Positions 10,854 through 22,428 of a stretch of 64,000 bases of DNA are shown in pieces. Within the stretch, counting starts at the first letter, position 1; every line of letters begins with the position of its first letter. Source of the DNA: Dickeya aquatica. GTDB taxonomy: Bacteria; Pseudomonadota; Gammaproteobacteria; Enterobacterales; Enterobacteriaceae. The notes beneath the pieces are model-generated. The model made no database searches and was not told the DNA's origin. It saw only the letters and a list, made by a program, of their open reading frames with translations. Both the position numbers and the translations under genes were made by a program. The stretch covers positions 682,001 through 746,000 of the forward strand of contig NZ_LT615367.1 in assembly GCF_900095885.1 (NCBI RefSeq), written 5' to 3'.

Positions 10854-12191
10854 ATGAGCAGTCGCAAATATTTTGGCACTGATGGTATTCGAGGTAAGGT
10901 CGGCGACCTGCCTATCACTCCTGATTTTGTCTTAAAACTGGGATGGGCCGCCGGGCAGGTTTTGGCCCGCCATGGCTCCAGAAAAATCATTATCGGCAAA
11001 GATACCCGCATTTCCGGTTATATGCTGGAGTCAGCCCTGGAAGCCGGTCTGGCTGCTGCTGGCTTGTCTGCTTCTTTTACAGGACCGATGCCGACGCCTG
11101 CCGTTGCTTACCTGACACGCACCTTCCGTGCAGAAGCCGGGATTGTGATATCTGCTTCACACAATCCTTATTACGATAATGGCATTAAGTTTTTTTCAAT
11201 TGATGGCACAAAATTACCTGATGATGTAGAGGAAGCGATAGAAGCGGAGATGGAGAAACCATTAACGTGCGTCGAATCTGCTGAACTGGGTAAAGCCAAC
11301 CGTATTGTTGATGCCGCAGGTCGCTATATCGAGTTTTGCAAAGGCACATTCCCTGGCGAGCTGAGCCTGAACGGTTTGAAGATTGTTGTTGATTGTGCGA
11401 ACGGTGCAACCTATCACATTGCTCCTAGCGTATTACGTGAACTCGGCGCAAAAGTGATTGCGATTGGCTGTGAGCCTGATGGCATGAATATTAACGAGCA
11501 ATGTGGCGCGACGGATGTTACCCAGCTTCAGGCTCGTGTGCTGGCAGAAAAAGCTGATGTGGGACTGGCATTTGATGGCGATGGCGATCGCCTTATGATG
11601 GTTGATCATCTCGGCAATAAGGTCGATGGCGATCAAATTCTTTATATCATTGCCCGAGAGGCTCTGCGTCAAGGTCAACTACGTGGTGGCGCGGTTGGAA
11701 CACTGATGAGCAATATGGGCCTGGAGCTGGCATTAAAACAGCTGGGTATTCCGTTTGCGCGCGCTAAAGTTGGTGACCGTTATGTGCTTGAACTGATGCA
11801 ATTACGAGGGTGGCGGATTGGCGCTGAGAATTCAGGGCACGTTATTTTGCTGGATAAAACCACGACGGGGGATGGCATCATCGCCGCGTTACAGGTATTG
11901 ACGGCAATTGTACGTAATCATATGAGTCTGCATGATCTGTGCAGCGGTATGACATTATTTCCACAAGTTCTGGTGAATGTACGCTTCAATGGTGAGGGTA
12001 ACCCACTGGAAAGTGAGCCGGTCAGGCAAGTCACCCGCATGGTGGAAGAACAGCTTTCCGGCCGGGGGCGTGTACTGTTACGTAAATCTGGCACTGAACC
12101 GCTAATTCGTGTCATGGTTGAAGGTGAAGATGAAGCAACGGTAACGCAGATGGCAAATAAAATTGCAGATGCGGTAAGGGCGGCCGGGTAA
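10854..12191 (+). CDS. glmM: Phosphoglucosamine mutase
   Basis: GlmM converts glucosamine-6-phosphate to glucosamine-1-phosphate for UDP-GlcNAc synthesis. The 445-aa protein has the phosphoserine loop [12 protein letters not shown] around residue 102, the metal-binding DGDGDR near 243, and the phosphate-binding [16 protein letters not shown] at the C-terminus. It follows folP closely. The 295 bp between it and secG contain a small hairpin but no ORF that I can support. Confidence 0.97.
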   Translation: MSSRKYFGTDGIRGKVGDLPITPDFVLKLGWAAGQVLARHGSRKIIIGKDTRISGYMLESALEAGLAAAGLSASFTGPMPTPAVAYLTRTFRAEAGIVISASHNPYYDNGIKFFSIDGTKLPDDVEEAIEAEMEKPLTCVESAELGKANRIVDAAGRYIEFCKGTFPGELSLNGLKIVVDCANGATYHIAPSVLRELGAKVIAIGCEPDGMNINEQCGATDVTQLQARVLAEKADVGLAFDGDGDRLMMVDHLGNKVDGDQILYIIAREALRQGQLRGGAVGTLMSNMGLELALKQLGIPFARAKVGDRYVLELMQLRGWRIGAENSGHVILLDKTTTGDGIIAALQVLTAIVRNHMSLHDLCSGMTLFPQVLVNVRFNGEGNPLESEPVRQVTRMVEEQLSGRGRVLLRKSGTEPLIRVMVEGEDEATVTQMANKIADAVRAAG

Positions 12192-12486
12192 ATTTTTATG
12201 CACGGCACAGATGATAGGGCGGTGGTTTTCTGTGCCTGCGCCCCACCGCCAGTAGGAAATGGCATGTTAAAGTTACCCGTTTAGTACTGTTTTTGCTCTT
12301 TGTGGTGGTTTTTTCTGCAAATGATTCCAGCGAGATAAATTACCCTTGCGCACCTCAGAGGCTTTGGTTAGTATTCAGACCCGCTTTGTAGAGGATGTTG
12401 TTAGTCCTGCTCGGTCAATAGCGGGTAAACGCAAAACTTATTGATACCTCACCTGATTTAAGATGAGGCGAATAACGGGTACAACT

Positions 12487-12822
12487 ATGTACGAAGCTCT
12501 TCTGGTTATTTTCCTGCTATCAGCAATCGGACTTGTTGGTCTTATTATGCTACAGCAAGGTAAAGGTGCAGATATGGGCGCGTCGTTCGGAGCCGGAGCT
12601 TCCGCTACGCTGTTTGGCTCTAGTGGTTCAGGCAACTTTATGACCCGAATGACGGCGCTGTTTGCCACGCTGTTTTTCGTACTCAGTCTGATTCTGGGCA
12701 ACATGAGTTCCGGCCACGGCAAAAAAAGCAGTGAGTGGGAAAACCTGAATCAGCCAGCTGCGCCGGCGAAAGCCGAGCAAACTAAAGCGCCAGCTGCACC
12801 GTCAAGCGATATTCCTAAATAA
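12487..12822 (+). CDS. secG: Protein translocase subunit SecG
   Basis: SecG is the small auxiliary subunit of the SecYEG channel. From the ATG at 12487 (MYEALLVIFL) it is 111 aa. It has two membrane helices (about 2-20 and 55-75) separated by the conserved cytoplasmic loop GKGADMGASFGAGAS, then an Ala/Pro-rich tail. An in-frame upstream extension to 12463 is not conserved. tRNA-Leu(GAG) follows 55 bp downstream, as in E. coli. Confidence 0.95.
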   Translation: MYEALLVIFLLSAIGLVGLIMLQQGKGADMGASFGAGASATLFGSSGSGNFMTRMTALFATLFFVLSLILGNMSSGHGKKSSEWENLNQPAAPAKAEQTKAPAAPSSDIPK

Positions 12823-12833
12823 TCGCGGACGTC

Positions 12834-12863
12834 TTACCAGCAGTGCCACCATGCTGCTGGTAA
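12834..12863 (+). other. Perfect hairpin between secG and tRNA-Leu
   Basis: TTACCAGCAG (12834-12843) pairs completely with CTGCTGGTAA (12854-12863) around a 10-nt loop. No T-run follows, so it is more likely an mRNA end or processing structure than a classical intrinsic terminator. Confidence 0.55.
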
Positions 12864-12877
12864 TAGCAAATTGTGAT

Positions 12878-12964
12878 GCCGAGGTGGTGGAATTGGTAGA
12901 CACGCTACCTTGAGGTGGTAGTGCCCGATTGGGCTTACGGGTTCAAGTCCCGTCCTCGGTACCA
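12878..12964 (+). tRNA. leuU: tRNA-Leu (anticodon GAG)
   Basis: This 87-nt class II tRNA has acceptor stem GCCGAGG/CCTCGGT, D-arm GTGGAATTGGTAGAC, anticodon loop CTTGAGG with anticodon GAG, a long variable arm, T-arm GGTTCAAGTCC and an encoded CCA. Its place between secG and the initiator tRNA is the same as E. coli leuU, but argG, which separates the two tRNAs there, is absent. Confidence 0.95.
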
Positions 12965-12978
12965 ATCCTATAGATAAC

Positions 12979-13007
12979 TTGCAATTTAGCGGTTGTCAGC
13001 GTAGTAT
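12979..13007 (+). promoter_or_regulatory. Candidate promoter of tRNA-fMet (metY operon)
   Basis: TTGCAA (12979-12984) and TAGTAT (13002-13007) are separated by 17 bp, placing the transcript start near 13014, about 10 bp before the mature tRNA. Confidence 0.5.
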
Positions 13008-13023
13008 TTGCCACGTTTTCGGA

Positions 13024-13100
<77 letters not shown>

Positions 13101-13239
13101 CTTAACTTCCCAGAAAAGTTTTTTTTCAAATAAACTGTATTGCACCAGATTATGCCCGGTACGGTGGGTTTTGAAAGAATACTTCATGGTAAGTGACACT
13201 ACAGCTTCGCTGTGGTAAACAGGGTCCAGTTGCATAAAG

Positions 13240-13261
13240 CCCCGATATCTCGGGGTTTTTT
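13240..13261 (+). terminator. Terminator between metY and rimP
   Basis: CCCCGA (13240-13245) and TCGGGG (13250-13255) form a stem with a TATC loop and a following T6. It probably gives partial termination, setting the tRNA-to-mRNA ratio in the metY-nusA-infB operon. Confidence 0.85.
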
Positions 13262-13321
13262 GTTATCTGACAACAGAATGACTGGGCTATTAGGCCCTTT
13301 TTTTATGTCTTGGGGGTGGGC

Positions 13322-13774
13322 TTGTCCACATTAGAACAAAAGTTAACAGAGATGATTTCGGCACCTGTTGAAGCCCTTGGCTATGAACTGGTGGGCATTG
13401 AGTTCATCCGGGGACGCCAGTCTACACTGCGTATCTATATTGATAGTGAAGATGGCATCACTGTTGATGATTGTGCTGATGTCAGCCACCAGGTCAGTGC
13501 GGTGCTGGATGTCGAAGATCCTATATCCGTTGCCTATAACCTGGAAGTGTCATCGCCAGGTCTGGAACGTCCTCTTTTTACTGCGGCGCATTATGCGCGT
13601 TTCCTCAATGAGGAAGTTAGCCTGGTGTTGCGTATGGCCGTCCAGAATCGCCGCAAGTGGCAAGGTATCATTAAATTTGTTGAAGGTGAGATGATTACTG
13701 TCACGGTGGAAGGCAAAGATGAAGTGTTCGCGCTGAGCAACATCCAGAAAGCGAATCTGGTACCCCACTTTTAA
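13322..13774 (+). CDS. rimP: Ribosome maturation factor RimP
   Basis: RimP assists 30S subunit maturation. Starting at the TTG at 13322 it begins with [24 protein letters not shown] after the initiator Met and is 150 aa, the usual length; a GTG two codons upstream (13316) and a TTG at 13310 are alternative starts. The purine-rich GGGGGTGGG just before is the only visible ribosome-binding site. The C-terminal SH3-like domain ends in [13 protein letters not shown]. It is followed 21 bp later by nusA. Confidence 0.94.
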   Translation: MSTLEQKLTEMISAPVEALGYELVGIEFIRGRQSTLRIYIDSEDGITVDDCADVSHQVSAVLDVEDPISVAYNLEVSSPGLERPLFTAAHYARFLNEEVSLVLRMAVQNRRKWQGIIKFVEGEMITVTVEGKDEVFALSNIQKANLVPHF

Positions 13775-13795
13775 AGTTTGGATGAGGCAACTAGG

Positions 13796-15286
13796 ATGAA
13801 TAAAGAGATTCTGGCTGTTGTTGAAGCGGTTTCCAATGAAAAGGCTGTACCGCGCGAGAAGATTTTTGAAGCGCTAGAAACGGCGCTTGCGACAGCAACA
13901 AAGAAAAAATACGAACAGGAAATCGACGTACGCGTTTGCATTGATCGCAAAACGGGAGATTTCGATACGTTCCGTCGTTGGCAGGTGGTGAACGAAGTTA
14001 CCCTGCCGACGCGTGAAATCACGTTAGATGCGGCCCAATTTGAAGACCCTTCGATAGATCTCGGCGGTTACATTGAAGATCAAATTGAATCAGTAACCTT
14101 TGACCGTATTACCACTCAAACTGCCAAGCAGGTTATCGTCCAGAAGGTTCGTGAAGCTGAGCGAGCTATGGTGGTTGACCAATTCCGTGAGCAGGAAGGC
14201 GAAATTGTCACCGGTGTCGTGAAAAAGGTAAATCGCGATAATATTAGCCTGGACTTAGGCAACAATGCTGAAGCCGTTATTGGCCGAGAAGATATGTTGC
14301 CGCGTGAAAATTTCCGTCCTGGGGATCGTATCCGTGGTGTGTTGTACGCGGTTCGCCCTGAAGCTCGCGGCGCTCAGCTGTTTGTCAGCCGTTCCCGCCC
14401 TGAAATGCTGATTGAACTGTTCCGCATCGAAGTGCCTGAAATTGGTGAAGAAGTTATTGAGATTAAAGCCGCCGCTCGTGACCCTGGGTCTCGTGCCAAA
14501 ATCGCGGTAAAAACGAACGACAAACGTATTGACCCGGTCGGGGCATGCGTAGGTATGCGTGGTGCGCGCGTTCAGGCGGTTTCCAGCGAATTGGGTGGGG
14601 AGCGTATTGATATCGTGCTGTGGGATGATAATCCGGCACAATTTGTCATCAATGCGATGGCACCCGCAGATGTGGCTTCTATCGTGGTGGATGAAGATAA
14701 ACACACCATGGATATTGCTGTCGAGGCTGGCAATCTGGCCCAGGCTATCGGCCGTAATGGTCAAAACGTTCGACTCGCCTCCCAACTGAGTGGCTGGGAA
14801 CTGAACGTTATGACGATTGAAGATTTGCAGGCGAAACATCAGGCTGAAGCACACGCAGCCATTGATGTCTTCACCAAATATCTTGATGTTGACGAAGAGT
14901 TTGCTACCGCACTGGTTGAAGAGGGTTTCTCATCGCTTGAAGAACTGGCTTATGTACCTATGCATGAGCTGCAAGAGATTGACGGGCTTGATGAAGAAAC
15001 CATTGAAGCACTGCGTGAACGGGCTAAAGCAGCCTTGACGACGCTGGCGCTGGCTAATGAAGAGAATCGTGGTGGTGGCCAGCCTGCGGAAGATTTGCTG
15101 AATTTACCATCGCTCTCGCGCGAAATGGCGTTTAAACTGGCTGCCTGTGGTGTGTGCACGCTGGAAGATCTTGCTGAGCAGGGCGTCGATGACCTGACAG
15201 ATATTGAAGGGCTTGATGAAGAAAAAGCCGGTGAGCTGATTATGGCTGCACGCAATATCTGTTGGTTTGGTGGCAGTAACGAATAA
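13796..15286 (+). CDS. nusA: Transcription termination/antitermination factor NusA
   Basis: NusA binds RNA polymerase and nascent RNA, and modulates pausing, termination and antitermination. From the ATG at 13796 ([18 protein letters not shown]) it is 496 aa. Domains in order are the N-terminal polymerase-binding domain (1-135), S1 (135-200), KH1 and KH2 (about 200-345, with [12 protein letters not shown] and [12 protein letters not shown]), and two C-terminal acidic repeats (about 350-496). Confidence 0.97.
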   Translation: MNKEILAVVEAVSNEKAVPREKIFEALETALATATKKKYEQEIDVRVCIDRKTGDFDTFRRWQVVNEVTLPTREITLDAAQFEDPSIDLGGYIEDQIESVTFDRITTQTAKQVIVQKVREAERAMVVDQFREQEGEIVTGVVKKVNRDNISLDLGNNAEAVIGREDMLPRENFRPGDRIRGVLYAVRPEARGAQLFVSRSRPEMLIELFRIEVPEIGEEVIEIKAAARDPGSRAKIAVKTNDKRIDPVGACVGMRGARVQAVSSELGGERIDIVLWDDNPAQFVINAMAPADVASIVVDEDKHTMDIAVEAGNLAQAIGRNGQNVRLASQLSGWELNVMTIEDLQAKHQAEAHAAIDVFTKYLDVDEEFATALVEEGFSSLEELAYVPMHELQEIDGLDEETIEALRERAKAALTTLALANEENRGGGQPAEDLLNLPSLSREMAFKLAACGVCTLEDLAEQGVDDLTDIEGLDEEKAGELIMAARNICWFGGSNE

Positions 15287-15311
15287 CGAACTGTAGCAGG
15301 AAAGGAACAGC

Positions 15312-18026
15312 ATGACAGATGTAACCCTAAAATCGCTGGCCGCAGAAATCCAGACGCCGGTTGACCGCCTGATACAGCAGTTTGCTGACGCGGGAATTAC
15401 CAAATCTGCGTCAGATTCTGTGACTCAGCACGAGAAAGAAACCTTATTGGCTCACCTGAACCGTGAACGCGGTGGGGCATCCAGCAAATTGACGTTGCAG
15501 CGTAAAACCCGTAGCACATTGAGTATTCCCAGCACTGGCGGTAAGAGTAAGTCGGTGCAGATAGAAGTCCGCAAGAAGCGCACTTATGTAAAACGCGATC
15601 CTCTCGAAGATCAGCAGCAAGCCGCAGAGGAAGAGCGTTCACGGCGTGAAGCGGAAGAACAGGCGCGACGCGCAGCCGAAGAACAAGCCACACGAGATGC
15701 TGAAGACAAAGCAAAACGTGAGGAAGAAGAGAAGGCAAAGCGTGCTGTTGCTGAAGAGCAAGCCAAACGTGAGGCCGTGGAAAAAGCTAAGCGTGACGTA
15801 GCGGAAAAAGAGAAAGTGAGCAATCAACAGAACGATAGTATGACTAAACCAGCTCAGGCTGAGAAAGCGCGTCGCGAAGCGGAAGCGGCTGAACTCAAGC
15901 GTAAGGCGGAGGAAACAGCCCGTCTTAAAGTCGAAGAAGAGGCCCGCCGTATCGCCGAAGAAGCTCGCAAGATGGCAGAAGAAAATGCCGGACGCTGGGA
16001 GAAAGAAGGCGAAGAGACCGAAGACTCTGATTACCATGTCACTACGTCTCATCATGCGCGTGAAGCGGAAGATGAGAACGATCGTCAGGTAGAAGGTGGT
16101 CGCGGCCGTGCTCGCAGCAGTAAAGTTGCCAAACAGAAAAAAGGCAGCCGCCTGTCTGAATCGAAAGCCGATCGCGAAGAGGCCCGTGCGGTGACTCGCG
16201 GCGGTAAAGGCAAGCGTAAACCAAGTACGCTGCAACAGGGCTTCAATAAGCCGGTGCAGGCGGTCAACCGTGATGTGGTGATCGGCGAAACCATTACTGT
16301 GGCTGAGCTGGCGAACAAGATGGCTGTCAAAGGCTCTCAGGTCATCAAAACTATGATGAAACTGGGCGCGATGGCAACCATCAACCAGGTTATCGATCAG
16401 GAAACGGCACAGCTGGTAGCGGAAGAAATGGGTCACAAAGTGATCCTGCGCCGTGAAAACGAGCTGGAAGAGGCGGTAATGAGCGATCGTGATACGGGCC
16501 TGTCTTCTGAGTCTGAATCGCGTGCGCCGGTGGTGACCATCATGGGTCACGTTGACCACGGTAAAACCTCATTGCTGGACTACATCCGCTCTACCAAAGT
16601 GGCAGCAGGCGAGGCAGGTGGGATTACCCAGCACATCGGTGCTTATCACGTTGAAACCGATAACGGCATGATTACCTTCCTGGATACCCCGGGGCATGCT
16701 GCGTTTACCGCTATGCGTGCTCGTGGTGCTCAGGCGACCGATATCGTGGTGCTGGTTGTCGCAGCCGATGACGGTGTCATGCCGCAGACTATCGAAGCTA
16801 TCCAGCATGCCAAGGCAGCGAAAGTGCCGGTAGTTGTTGCAGTAAACAAAATCGATAAACCCGAAGCAGACCCCGATCGCGTTAAGAACGAGCTGTCACA
16901 GTACGGCATTATGCCGGAAGAGTGGGGCGGCGAGTCGCAGTTTGTACACGTCTCGGCTAAGAGCGGTACGGGTATTGACGAGTTGCTGGAAGCGATCTTG
17001 CTGCAAGCCGAAGTCCTGGAACTGAAAGCTATTCACAGCGGTATGGCGAGCGGTGTGGTAATCGAGTCCTTCCTTGATAAAGGCCGTGGCCCGGTTGCGA
17101 CCGTATTGGTGCGTGAAGGGACGCTGAACAAAGGCGATATCGTACTGTGTGGCTTTGAATATGGCCGTGTGCGTGCGATGCGTGATGAGTTAGGCCGAGA
17201 AATCACTGAGGCTGGCCCGTCTATTCCGGTAGAGATTTTGGGGCTGTCCGGTGTACCGGCTGCCGGTGACGAAGCGACCGTGGTGCGTGATGAGAAGAAA
17301 GCCCGTGAAGTGGCACTCTATCGTCAGGGTAAATTCCGTGAAGTGAAACTGGCGCGTCAGCAGAAATCCAAGCTGGAAAACATGTTTGCCAACATGAGCG
17401 AAGGCGAAGTGTCCGAGTTGAACATCGTGTTGAAATCCGACGTTCAGGGCTCTGCGGAAGCGATTTGCGATTCACTGCAAAAACTGTCTACCGATGAAGT
17501 TAAAGTCAAAATCGTGGGCTCTGGTGTGGGTGGGATCACCGAAACCGACGCCACGTTGGCTGCCGCATCGAATGCGATTATTCTTGGCTTTAACGTGCGT
17601 GCGGATGCTTCAGCCCGTCGCGTTGTTGAAGCAGAAAGTCTGGATCTGCGTTACTACTCGGTTATCTATGACCTGATAGACGAAGTGAAGCAGGCGATGA
17701 GCGGTATGCTGGCACCTGAATACAAGCAGGAAATTATCGGTCTGGCAGAAGTTCGTGATGTGTTCAAGTCACCGAAATTTGGTGCTATCGCAGGTTGTAT
17801 GGTGACGGAAGGTGTGGTGAAACGTCACAACCCGATCCGCGTACTGCGTGATAACGTGGTTATCTTTGAAGGCGAACTGGAATCTCTGCGTCGCTTTAAA
17901 GATGATGTCAACGAAGTCCGTAACGGTATGGAGTGTGGTATCGGTGTGAAGAACTACAATGATGTTCGCACCGGCGATATGATCGAAGTGTTTGAAACCA
18001 TTGAGATTAAACGCACCATCGAGTAA
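15312..18026 (+). CDS. infB: Translation initiation factor IF-2
   Basis: IF-2 is the GTPase that brings fMet-tRNA to the 30S subunit and promotes subunit joining. The 904-aa form is slightly longer than E. coli (890). It has a small N-terminal domain, a long charged Ala/Glu/Lys/Arg helix (about residues 95-225), then the G domain with [16 protein letters not shown] and NKID, and domains II-IV. A GTG at 15816 (residue 169, VSNQQNDS) lies where E. coli starts the shorter IF2-beta, so internal initiation is likely conserved. Confidence 0.97.
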   Translation: MTDVTLKSLAAEIQTPVDRLIQQFADAGITKSASDSVTQHEKETLLAHLNRERGGASSKLTLQRKTRSTLSIPSTGGKSKSVQIEVRKKRTYVKRDPLEDQQQAAEEERSRREAEEQARRAAEEQATRDAEDKAKREEEEKAKRAVAEEQAKREAVEKAKRDVAEKEKVSNQQNDSMTKPAQAEKARREAEAAELKRKAEETARLKVEEEARRIAEEARKMAEENAGRWEKEGEETEDSDYHVTTSHHAREAEDENDRQVEGGRGRARSSKVAKQKKGSRLSESKADREEARAVTRGGKGKRKPSTLQQGFNKPVQAVNRDVVIGETITVAELANKMAVKGSQVIKTMMKLGAMATINQVIDQETAQLVAEEMGHKVILRRENELEEAVMSDRDTGLSSESESRAPVVTIMGHVDHGKTSLLDYIRSTKVAAGEAGGITQHIGAYHVETDNGMITFLDTPGHAAFTAMRARGAQATDIVVLVVAADDGVMPQTIEAIQHAKAAKVPVVVAVNKIDKPEADPDRVKNELSQYGIMPEEWGGESQFVHVSAKSGTGIDELLEAILLQAEVLELKAIHSGMASGVVIESFLDKGRGPVATVLVREGTLNKGDIVLCGFEYGRVRAMRDELGREITEAGPSIPVEILGLSGVPAAGDEATVVRDEKKAREVALYRQGKFREVKLARQQKSKLENMFANMSEGEVSELNIVLKSDVQGSAEAICDSLQKLSTDEVKVKIVGSGVGGITETDATLAAASNAIILGFNVRADASARRVVEAESLDLRYYSVIYDLIDEVKQAMSGMLAPEYKQEIIGLAEVRDVFKSPKFGAIAGCMVTEGVVKRHNPIRVLRDNVVIFEGELESLRRFKDDVNEVRNGMECGIGVKNYNDVRTGDMIEVFETIEIKRTIE

Positions 18027-18059
18027 GGCGTGTCATCACGTACCTGATGTTTTCATGCT

Positions 18060-18085
18060 GGGGGGCCGAGTGCCCCCCGCTTTTT
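18060..18085 (+). terminator. Terminator-like hairpin between infB and rbfA
   Basis: Six G (18060-18065) face six C (18073-18078) across a 7-nt loop, followed by GC and five T. Because rbfA and truB continue the operon, it is likely a partial terminator or attenuator. Confidence 0.65.
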
Positions 18086-18100
18086 CCCTGAGGATTCGTC

Positions 18101-18502
18101 ATGGCGAAAGAATTCAGCCGCACACAGCGTGTGGCGCAGGAAATGCAAAAAGAGATAGCCATTATCCTTCAACGCGAAGTGAAAGATCCGCGTGTTGGCA
18201 TGGCAACGGTATCCGGTGTCGAAGTGTCTCGCGATCTGGCTTATGCCAAGGTCTTTGTCACGTTCCTTAATGACAACGAACCGGAACAAATCAGAGTGGG
18301 TATTAAGGCATTGCAGGATGCCTCTGGTTTTATTCGTATGCTGATTGGGAAAGCGATGCGCCTGCGTGTCGTGCCTGAGCTGACCTTCTCTTACGATAAT
18401 TCGCTGGTCGAAGGGATGAGAATGTCAAACCTGGTGACAAACGTCGTCAGACGCGATGCCCAACGTCGTTCCTCAACGGCTGACGATGAGCAGGAGGGCT
18501 AA
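18101..18502 (+). CDS. rbfA: 30S ribosome-binding factor A
   Basis: RbfA is a cold-shock KH-type protein that binds the 30S subunit near helix 1 of 16S rRNA during maturation. It is 133 aa ([20 protein letters not shown]), as in E. coli. The stop codon overlaps the truB start by one base, indicating translational coupling. Confidence 0.96.
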   Translation: MAKEFSRTQRVAQEMQKEIAIILQREVKDPRVGMATVSGVEVSRDLAYAKVFVTFLNDNEPEQIRVGIKALQDASGFIRMLIGKAMRLRVVPELTFSYDNSLVEGMRMSNLVTNVVRRDAQRRSSTADDEQEG

Positions 18503-19458
18503 TGTCGCGTCCTCGTCGTCGTGGTCGGGATATTCACGGCGTTTTGTTGTTAGACAAACCGCAAGGCGCATCATCCAACGATGTGCTGCAAAAGGTAAAA
18601 CGCCTGTTTAATGCCAACAAAGCTGGGCACACCGGTGCGCTTGACCCACTGGCAACGGGCATGCTGCCTGTGTGCCTCGGAGAAGCGACCAAATTTTCCC
18701 AATACTTGTTGGATGCAGATAAACGCTATCGTGTTATCGCCCGTCTTGGGCAGCGAACGGATACGTCAGATGCAGATGGTAATGTGATAGCACAGCGTCC
18801 TGTCACATTTGATAATGATGCACTGATGCAGGCCTTAGACAGTTTTCGCGGCCATACCCAACAGGTTCCTTCCATGTACTCGGCTCTGAAACACGAAGGC
18901 CGCCCGCTGTATGAGTATGCACGTCAAGGCATAGTGGTAGAGCGTGAGGCTCGTGATATCACGGTGTACGAACTGCAATTCATTCGCTGGGAAGGGGATG
19001 AGCTGGAGCTTGAAATCCACTGCTCGAAAGGGACTTACATTCGCACCATTATTGACGATCTGGGCGAGAAGCTAGGATGTGGTGCGCATGTTATCTATCT
19101 GCGCCGTTTACAGGTGGCGACATACCCGACCGCACGGATGGTGACACTGGCACAATTGCAGGCACTGCATGAGCAGGCGTTGGCGCAAGAGCAACCTGTC
19201 GGTGAACTGTTGGATGACCTGCTGCTACCGATGGATACTGCCGTGCAGGCATTTCCCGTGGTCAACTTATCTGCTGTCGTCGCGGGTTACTTAAAGCTCG
19301 GTCAGGCAGTAAGAGCGCCGGATGCACCGACACAAGGTATGGTGCGTATTACGGAAGGTGAATCCCACAAGTTTATTGGCATGGGTGAAATTGATGATGA
19401 AGGTCGCGTAGCACCGCGTCGGTTAGTCGTCGAAAACTTTCCTCCATCTTTTGCCTGA
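18502..19458 (+). CDS. truB: tRNA pseudouridine-55 synthase
   Basis: TruB makes pseudouridine 55 in the T-loop of tRNAs and also acts as an RNA chaperone. The 318-aa protein carries the catalytic aspartate at residue 48 in [14 protein letters not shown], and a C-terminal PUA domain from about residue 250. Its start overlaps the end of rbfA in a TAATG junction. Confidence 0.96.
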   Translation: MSRPRRRGRDIHGVLLLDKPQGASSNDVLQKVKRLFNANKAGHTGALDPLATGMLPVCLGEATKFSQYLLDADKRYRVIARLGQRTDTSDADGNVIAQRPVTFDNDALMQALDSFRGHTQQVPSMYSALKHEGRPLYEYARQGIVVEREARDITVYELQFIRWEGDELELEIHCSKGTYIRTIIDDLGEKLGCGAHVIYLRRLQVATYPTARMVTLAQLQALHEQALAQEQPVGELLDDLLLPMDTAVQAFPVVNLSAVVAGYLKLGQAVRAPDAPTQGMVRITEGESHKFIGMGEIDDEGRVAPRRLVVENFPPSFA

Positions 19459-19536
19459 TAACGAGCCAGCCGCGATGTCATCATATTTTCCCCTCCGAAA
19501 AGGCCGTGGGCCCGGCGTGTTTAGATGCCTTGTGCC

Positions 19537-19565
19537 TTGCGATTGGGGTAGGCTAAGAGTAAAAT
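19537..19565 (+). promoter_or_regulatory. Sigma-70 promoter of rpsO
   Basis: TTGCGA (19537-19542) and TAAAAT (19560-19565) are spaced by 17 bp and followed by the GC-rich GGCGCGGC discriminator typical of ribosomal-protein promoters. Transcription would start near 19572, leaving a leader of about 65 nt in which E. coli S15 forms its autoregulatory pseudoknot. Confidence 0.65.
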
Positions 19566-19638
19566 GGCGCGGCTTAAATCCTGGGTTGCTGAATTAGAGA
19601 TCGGCACCTGTTTCTGTTTATCTATTTTGGAGTAAATC

Positions 19639-19908
19639 ATGTCTCTAAGCGTTGAAGCAAAAGCGAAGATTGTTGCGGAATTTGGTCGCGGCGAAAATGA
19701 CAGCGGTTCTACCGAAGTTCAGGTTGCCCTGCTGACTGCACAGATTAACCATCTGCAAGGTCACTTTTCCGAGCACAAAAAAGACCACCACAGCCGTCGT
19801 GGTCTGCTGCGTATGGTATCTCAGCGTCGTAAGCTGCTGGATTACCTGAAACGTAAAGATCTGGCACGCTACACTACCCTGATCGAACGTCTGGGTCTGC
19901 GTCGCTAA
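19639..19908 (+). CDS. rpsO: 30S ribosomal protein S15
   Basis: S15 nucleates assembly of the 30S platform by binding the 16S rRNA three-way junction. It is 89 aa, as expected ([18 protein letters not shown]). A TTTTGGAG ribosome-binding site precedes the ATG. In E. coli S15 represses its own translation by trapping the ribosome on a pseudoknot in this leader; I did not verify the fold here. Confidence 0.97.
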   Translation: MSLSVEAKAKIVAEFGRGENDSGSTEVQVALLTAQINHLQGHFSEHKKDHHSRRGLLRMVSQRRKLLDYLKRKDLARYTTLIERLGLRR

Positions 19909-19925
19909 TTCGACGAGTTTCAGGA

Positions 19926-19955
19926 GAAAGGGGCCTCTTTTGGCCCCTTTCTTCT
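19926..19955 (+). terminator. Terminator between rpsO and pnp
   Basis: GAAAGGGGCC (19926-19935) pairs with GGCCCCTTTC (19942-19951) around TCTTTT, then TTCT. This matches the known partial terminator position between rpsO and pnp in E. coli. Confidence 0.85.
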
Positions 19956-20116
19956 AGGAAGTGCCAGCAAAACAGAGTAATGTATTGCTGTTGCAAAAAT
20001 GATCCGTTATTACAGCGATTCGCGCGGCTAATGAGAAGTTTTATCTGCTAAAAGCGGTATAAGGCTTGTCATTAGTCGCGAGGATGTAGTGACAGGGTCG
20101 GTTATTTAACTGGTTT

Positions 20117-20155
20117 CACGGTGTCGGTGACAGACTTGTTGGATGACACACCGTG
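20117..20155 (+). promoter_or_regulatory. Leader hairpin of pnp (candidate RNase III site)
   Basis: CACGGTGT (20117-20124) pairs with ACACCGTG (20148-20155) just upstream of the pnp start. E. coli pnp has a leader stem-loop cut by RNase III, after which PNPase destabilises its own mRNA. Position and shape agree; cleavage is inference. E. coli also encodes the sRNA SraG antisense between rpsO and pnp; I cannot confirm a homologue in 19956-20116. Confidence 0.55.
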
Positions 20156-20180
20156 TATCCCTCTGGTAAAGGATAGTATT

Positions 20181-22301
20181 TTGCTTAATCCGATCGTTCG
20201 TAAATTCCAGTACGGCCAACATACCGTTACGCTGGAAACCGGTATGATGGCTCGTCAGGCCACTGCCGCTGTCATGGTTAGCATGGATGACACTGCCGTA
20301 TTTGTTACCGTTGTGGGCGCGAAAAATGCCAAGCCGGGTCAGGACTTCTTCCCGCTGACCGTTAACTATCAAGAGCGTACTTACGCAGCTGGCCGTATCC
20401 CCGGTGGTTTCTTCCGTCGTGAAGGCCGCCCGAGCGAAGGCGAAACGCTGACTTCGCGTCTGATTGACCGCCCGATCCGCCCGCTGTTCCCAGACGGTTT
20501 TGTCAATGAAGTACAGGTGATTGCCACCGTCGTTTCCGTTAACCCGCAGGTTAACCCGGATATCGTGGCGATGATTGGTGCTTCTGCTGCGCTGAGCCTG
20601 TCTGGCATTCCGTTCAATGGCCCGATTGGTGCGGCACGCGTTGGGTATATCAACGATCAGTACGTACTGAACCCGACCAGCGAAGAGCTGAAAACCAGCC
20701 GTCTGGATCTGGTAGTGGCCGGTACTGAAGGTGCGGTGCTGATGGTGGAATCTGAAGCGGATCTGCTCAGTGAAGATCAGATGCTGGGGGCGGTGGTGTT
20801 TGGTCACGACCAGCAGCAGATCGTCATCGAAAATATCAAAGCACTGACCGCAGAAGCCGGTAAACCGAAATGGGACTGGCAAGCTCCTGCTGTGAATGTG
20901 GAATTGCATAACCGCGTGCAGGCGTTGTCCGAAGCCCGTCTGGGCGATGCTTATCGCATCATTGAAAAGCAAGAGCGTTATGCTCAGGTTGATGTGATTA
21001 AATCTGATGTCGTTGCGGCACTGCTGGCTGAAGATGAAACGCTGGACGAAAATGAACTGCGTGACATTCTCGGCAGCATTGAGAAAAACGTGGTACGTAG
21101 CCGCGTGCTGCGTGGTGAGCCACGCATTGATGGCCGCGAAAAAGACATGATCCGTGGTCTGGACGTGCGCACCGGCGTGCTGCCGCGTACTCATGGCTCT
21201 GCACTGTTTACTCGTGGTGAAACACAGGCGCTGGTGACGGCGACGCTGGGTACCGAGCGTGATGCGCAGAACATTGATGAACTGATGGGTGAACGTACCG
21301 ATCGTTTCCTGCTGCATTACAACTTCCCGCCGTACTCTGTGGGCGAAACCGGCATGGTAGGTTCACCGAAACGCCGTGAAATTGGTCATGGCCGCCTGGC
21401 GAAACGTGGCGTGCTGGCCGTGATGCCGAAACCAGAAGCCTTCCCGTACACCGTGCGTGTGGTGTCTGAAATCACTGAATCTAACGGCTCTTCTTCCATG
21501 GCGTCCGTGTGCGGTGCTTCTCTGGCGCTGATGGATGCTGGCGTGCCTATCAAGGCTGCCGTCGCGGGTATTGCGATGGGTCTGGTAAAAGAAGGCGACA
21601 ACTACGTTGTGCTGTCTGACATCCTCGGCGATGAAGACCACCTCGGCGATATGGACTTTAAAGTTGCCGGTAGTCGTGAAGGCGTTACCGCCTTGCAGAT
21701 GGACATCAAAATCGAAGGGATCACCCGCGAGATCATGCAAGTGGCACTCAATCAGGCAAAAGGGGCGCGTTTGCACATCCTGGGCGTGATGGAGCAGGCT
21801 ATCAGCATTCCGCGTGGTGAAATCTCTGAGTTCGCTCCGCGTATCCACACGATTAAGATCAGCACTGACAAGATCAAAGATGTGATCGGTAAAGGTGGCT
21901 CGGTTATCCGTGCGCTGACCGAAGAAACTGGTACCACCATCGAAATTGAAGATGATGGTACGGTGAAGATTGCGTCTACTGATGGCGATAAAGCCCGCCT
22001 GGCGATCCGTCGCATCGAAGAAATCACCGCTGAAATCGAAGTGGGTCGTATTTACCAGGGTAAAGTGACCCGCATTGTTGATTTCGGTGCATTTGTGGCG
22101 ATCGGTGGCGGTAAAGAAGGGCTGGTACACATTTCTCAAATTGCGGACAAGCGTATTGAGAAAGTGACCGACTACTTGCAGATGGGCCAGGAAGTACCGG
22201 TCAAAGTGCTGGAAGTAGACCGTCAGGGGCGTGTCCGTTTGAGCATAAAAGAAGCAACTGCTCAATCTCAGGAAACTGTTCCGGTTTCCAGTGAAGAATA
22301 A
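20181..22301 (+). CDS. pnp: Polynucleotide phosphorylase
   Basis: PNPase is the 3'-5' phosphorolytic exoribonuclease of the degradosome. I place the start at the TTG at 20181 ([13 protein letters not shown]) because TAAAGGAT lies 6-13 bp upstream and E. coli uses the same TTG; a longer frame from 20121 overlaps the leader hairpin and is unlikely. The 706-aa protein has two RNase PH domains (about 1-210 and 305-545), a KH domain (about 550-610, with [12 protein letters not shown]) and an S1 domain (about 620-690, [18 protein letters not shown]). Confidence 0.96.
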   Translation: MLNPIVRKFQYGQHTVTLETGMMARQATAAVMVSMDDTAVFVTVVGAKNAKPGQDFFPLTVNYQERTYAAGRIPGGFFRREGRPSEGETLTSRLIDRPIRPLFPDGFVNEVQVIATVVSVNPQVNPDIVAMIGASAALSLSGIPFNGPIGAARVGYINDQYVLNPTSEELKTSRLDLVVAGTEGAVLMVESEADLLSEDQMLGAVVFGHDQQQIVIENIKALTAEAGKPKWDWQAPAVNVELHNRVQALSEARLGDAYRIIEKQERYAQVDVIKSDVVAALLAEDETLDENELRDILGSIEKNVVRSRVLRGEPRIDGREKDMIRGLDVRTGVLPRTHGSALFTRGETQALVTATLGTERDAQNIDELMGERTDRFLLHYNFPPYSVGETGMVGSPKRREIGHGRLAKRGVLAVMPKPEAFPYTVRVVSEITESNGSSSMASVCGASLALMDAGVPIKAAVAGIAMGLVKEGDNYVVLSDILGDEDHLGDMDFKVAGSREGVTALQMDIKIEGITREIMQVALNQAKGARLHILGVMEQAISIPRGEISEFAPRIHTIKISTDKIKDVIGKGGSVIRALTEETGTTIEIEDDGTVKIASTDGDKARLAIRRIEEITAEIEVGRIYQGKVTRIVDFGAFVAIGGGKEGLVHISQIADKRIEKVTDYLQMGQEVPVKVLEVDRQGRVRLSIKEATAQSQETVPVSSEE

Positions 22302-22318
22302 TAACGGATAATCGATTG

Positions 22319-22346
22319 GCAGCTCCTTACAGTGTGAAGGAGCTGC
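22319..22346 (+). other. Perfect 3' hairpin after pnp
   Basis: GCAGCTCCTT (22319-22328) and AAGGAGCTGC (22337-22346) form a perfect 10-bp stem with an 8-nt loop. No T-run follows, so it looks like an mRNA-stabilising or processing end rather than a strong terminator. Confidence 0.6.
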
Positions 22347-22428
22347 GTGTATTATAAGGAACGGATATCCTTATACTGAGCAGTCGGGGACAGGATGTTC
22401 ATCCAATGTTTGTCTTCGGGAGTGGGAA

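Noticed and set aside
15639..16559. 306-codon minus-strand ORF opposite infB
   Set aside because: Mirror of the charged Ala/Glu/Lys/Arg helix of IF-2, giving a false Phe/Leu/Ser-rich frame.
20106..22265. Long minus-strand ORFs (403 and 300 codons) opposite pnp
   Set aside because: Composition is rich in His/Arg/Gln, typical of the antisense of a GC-biased gene. pnp itself is certain.
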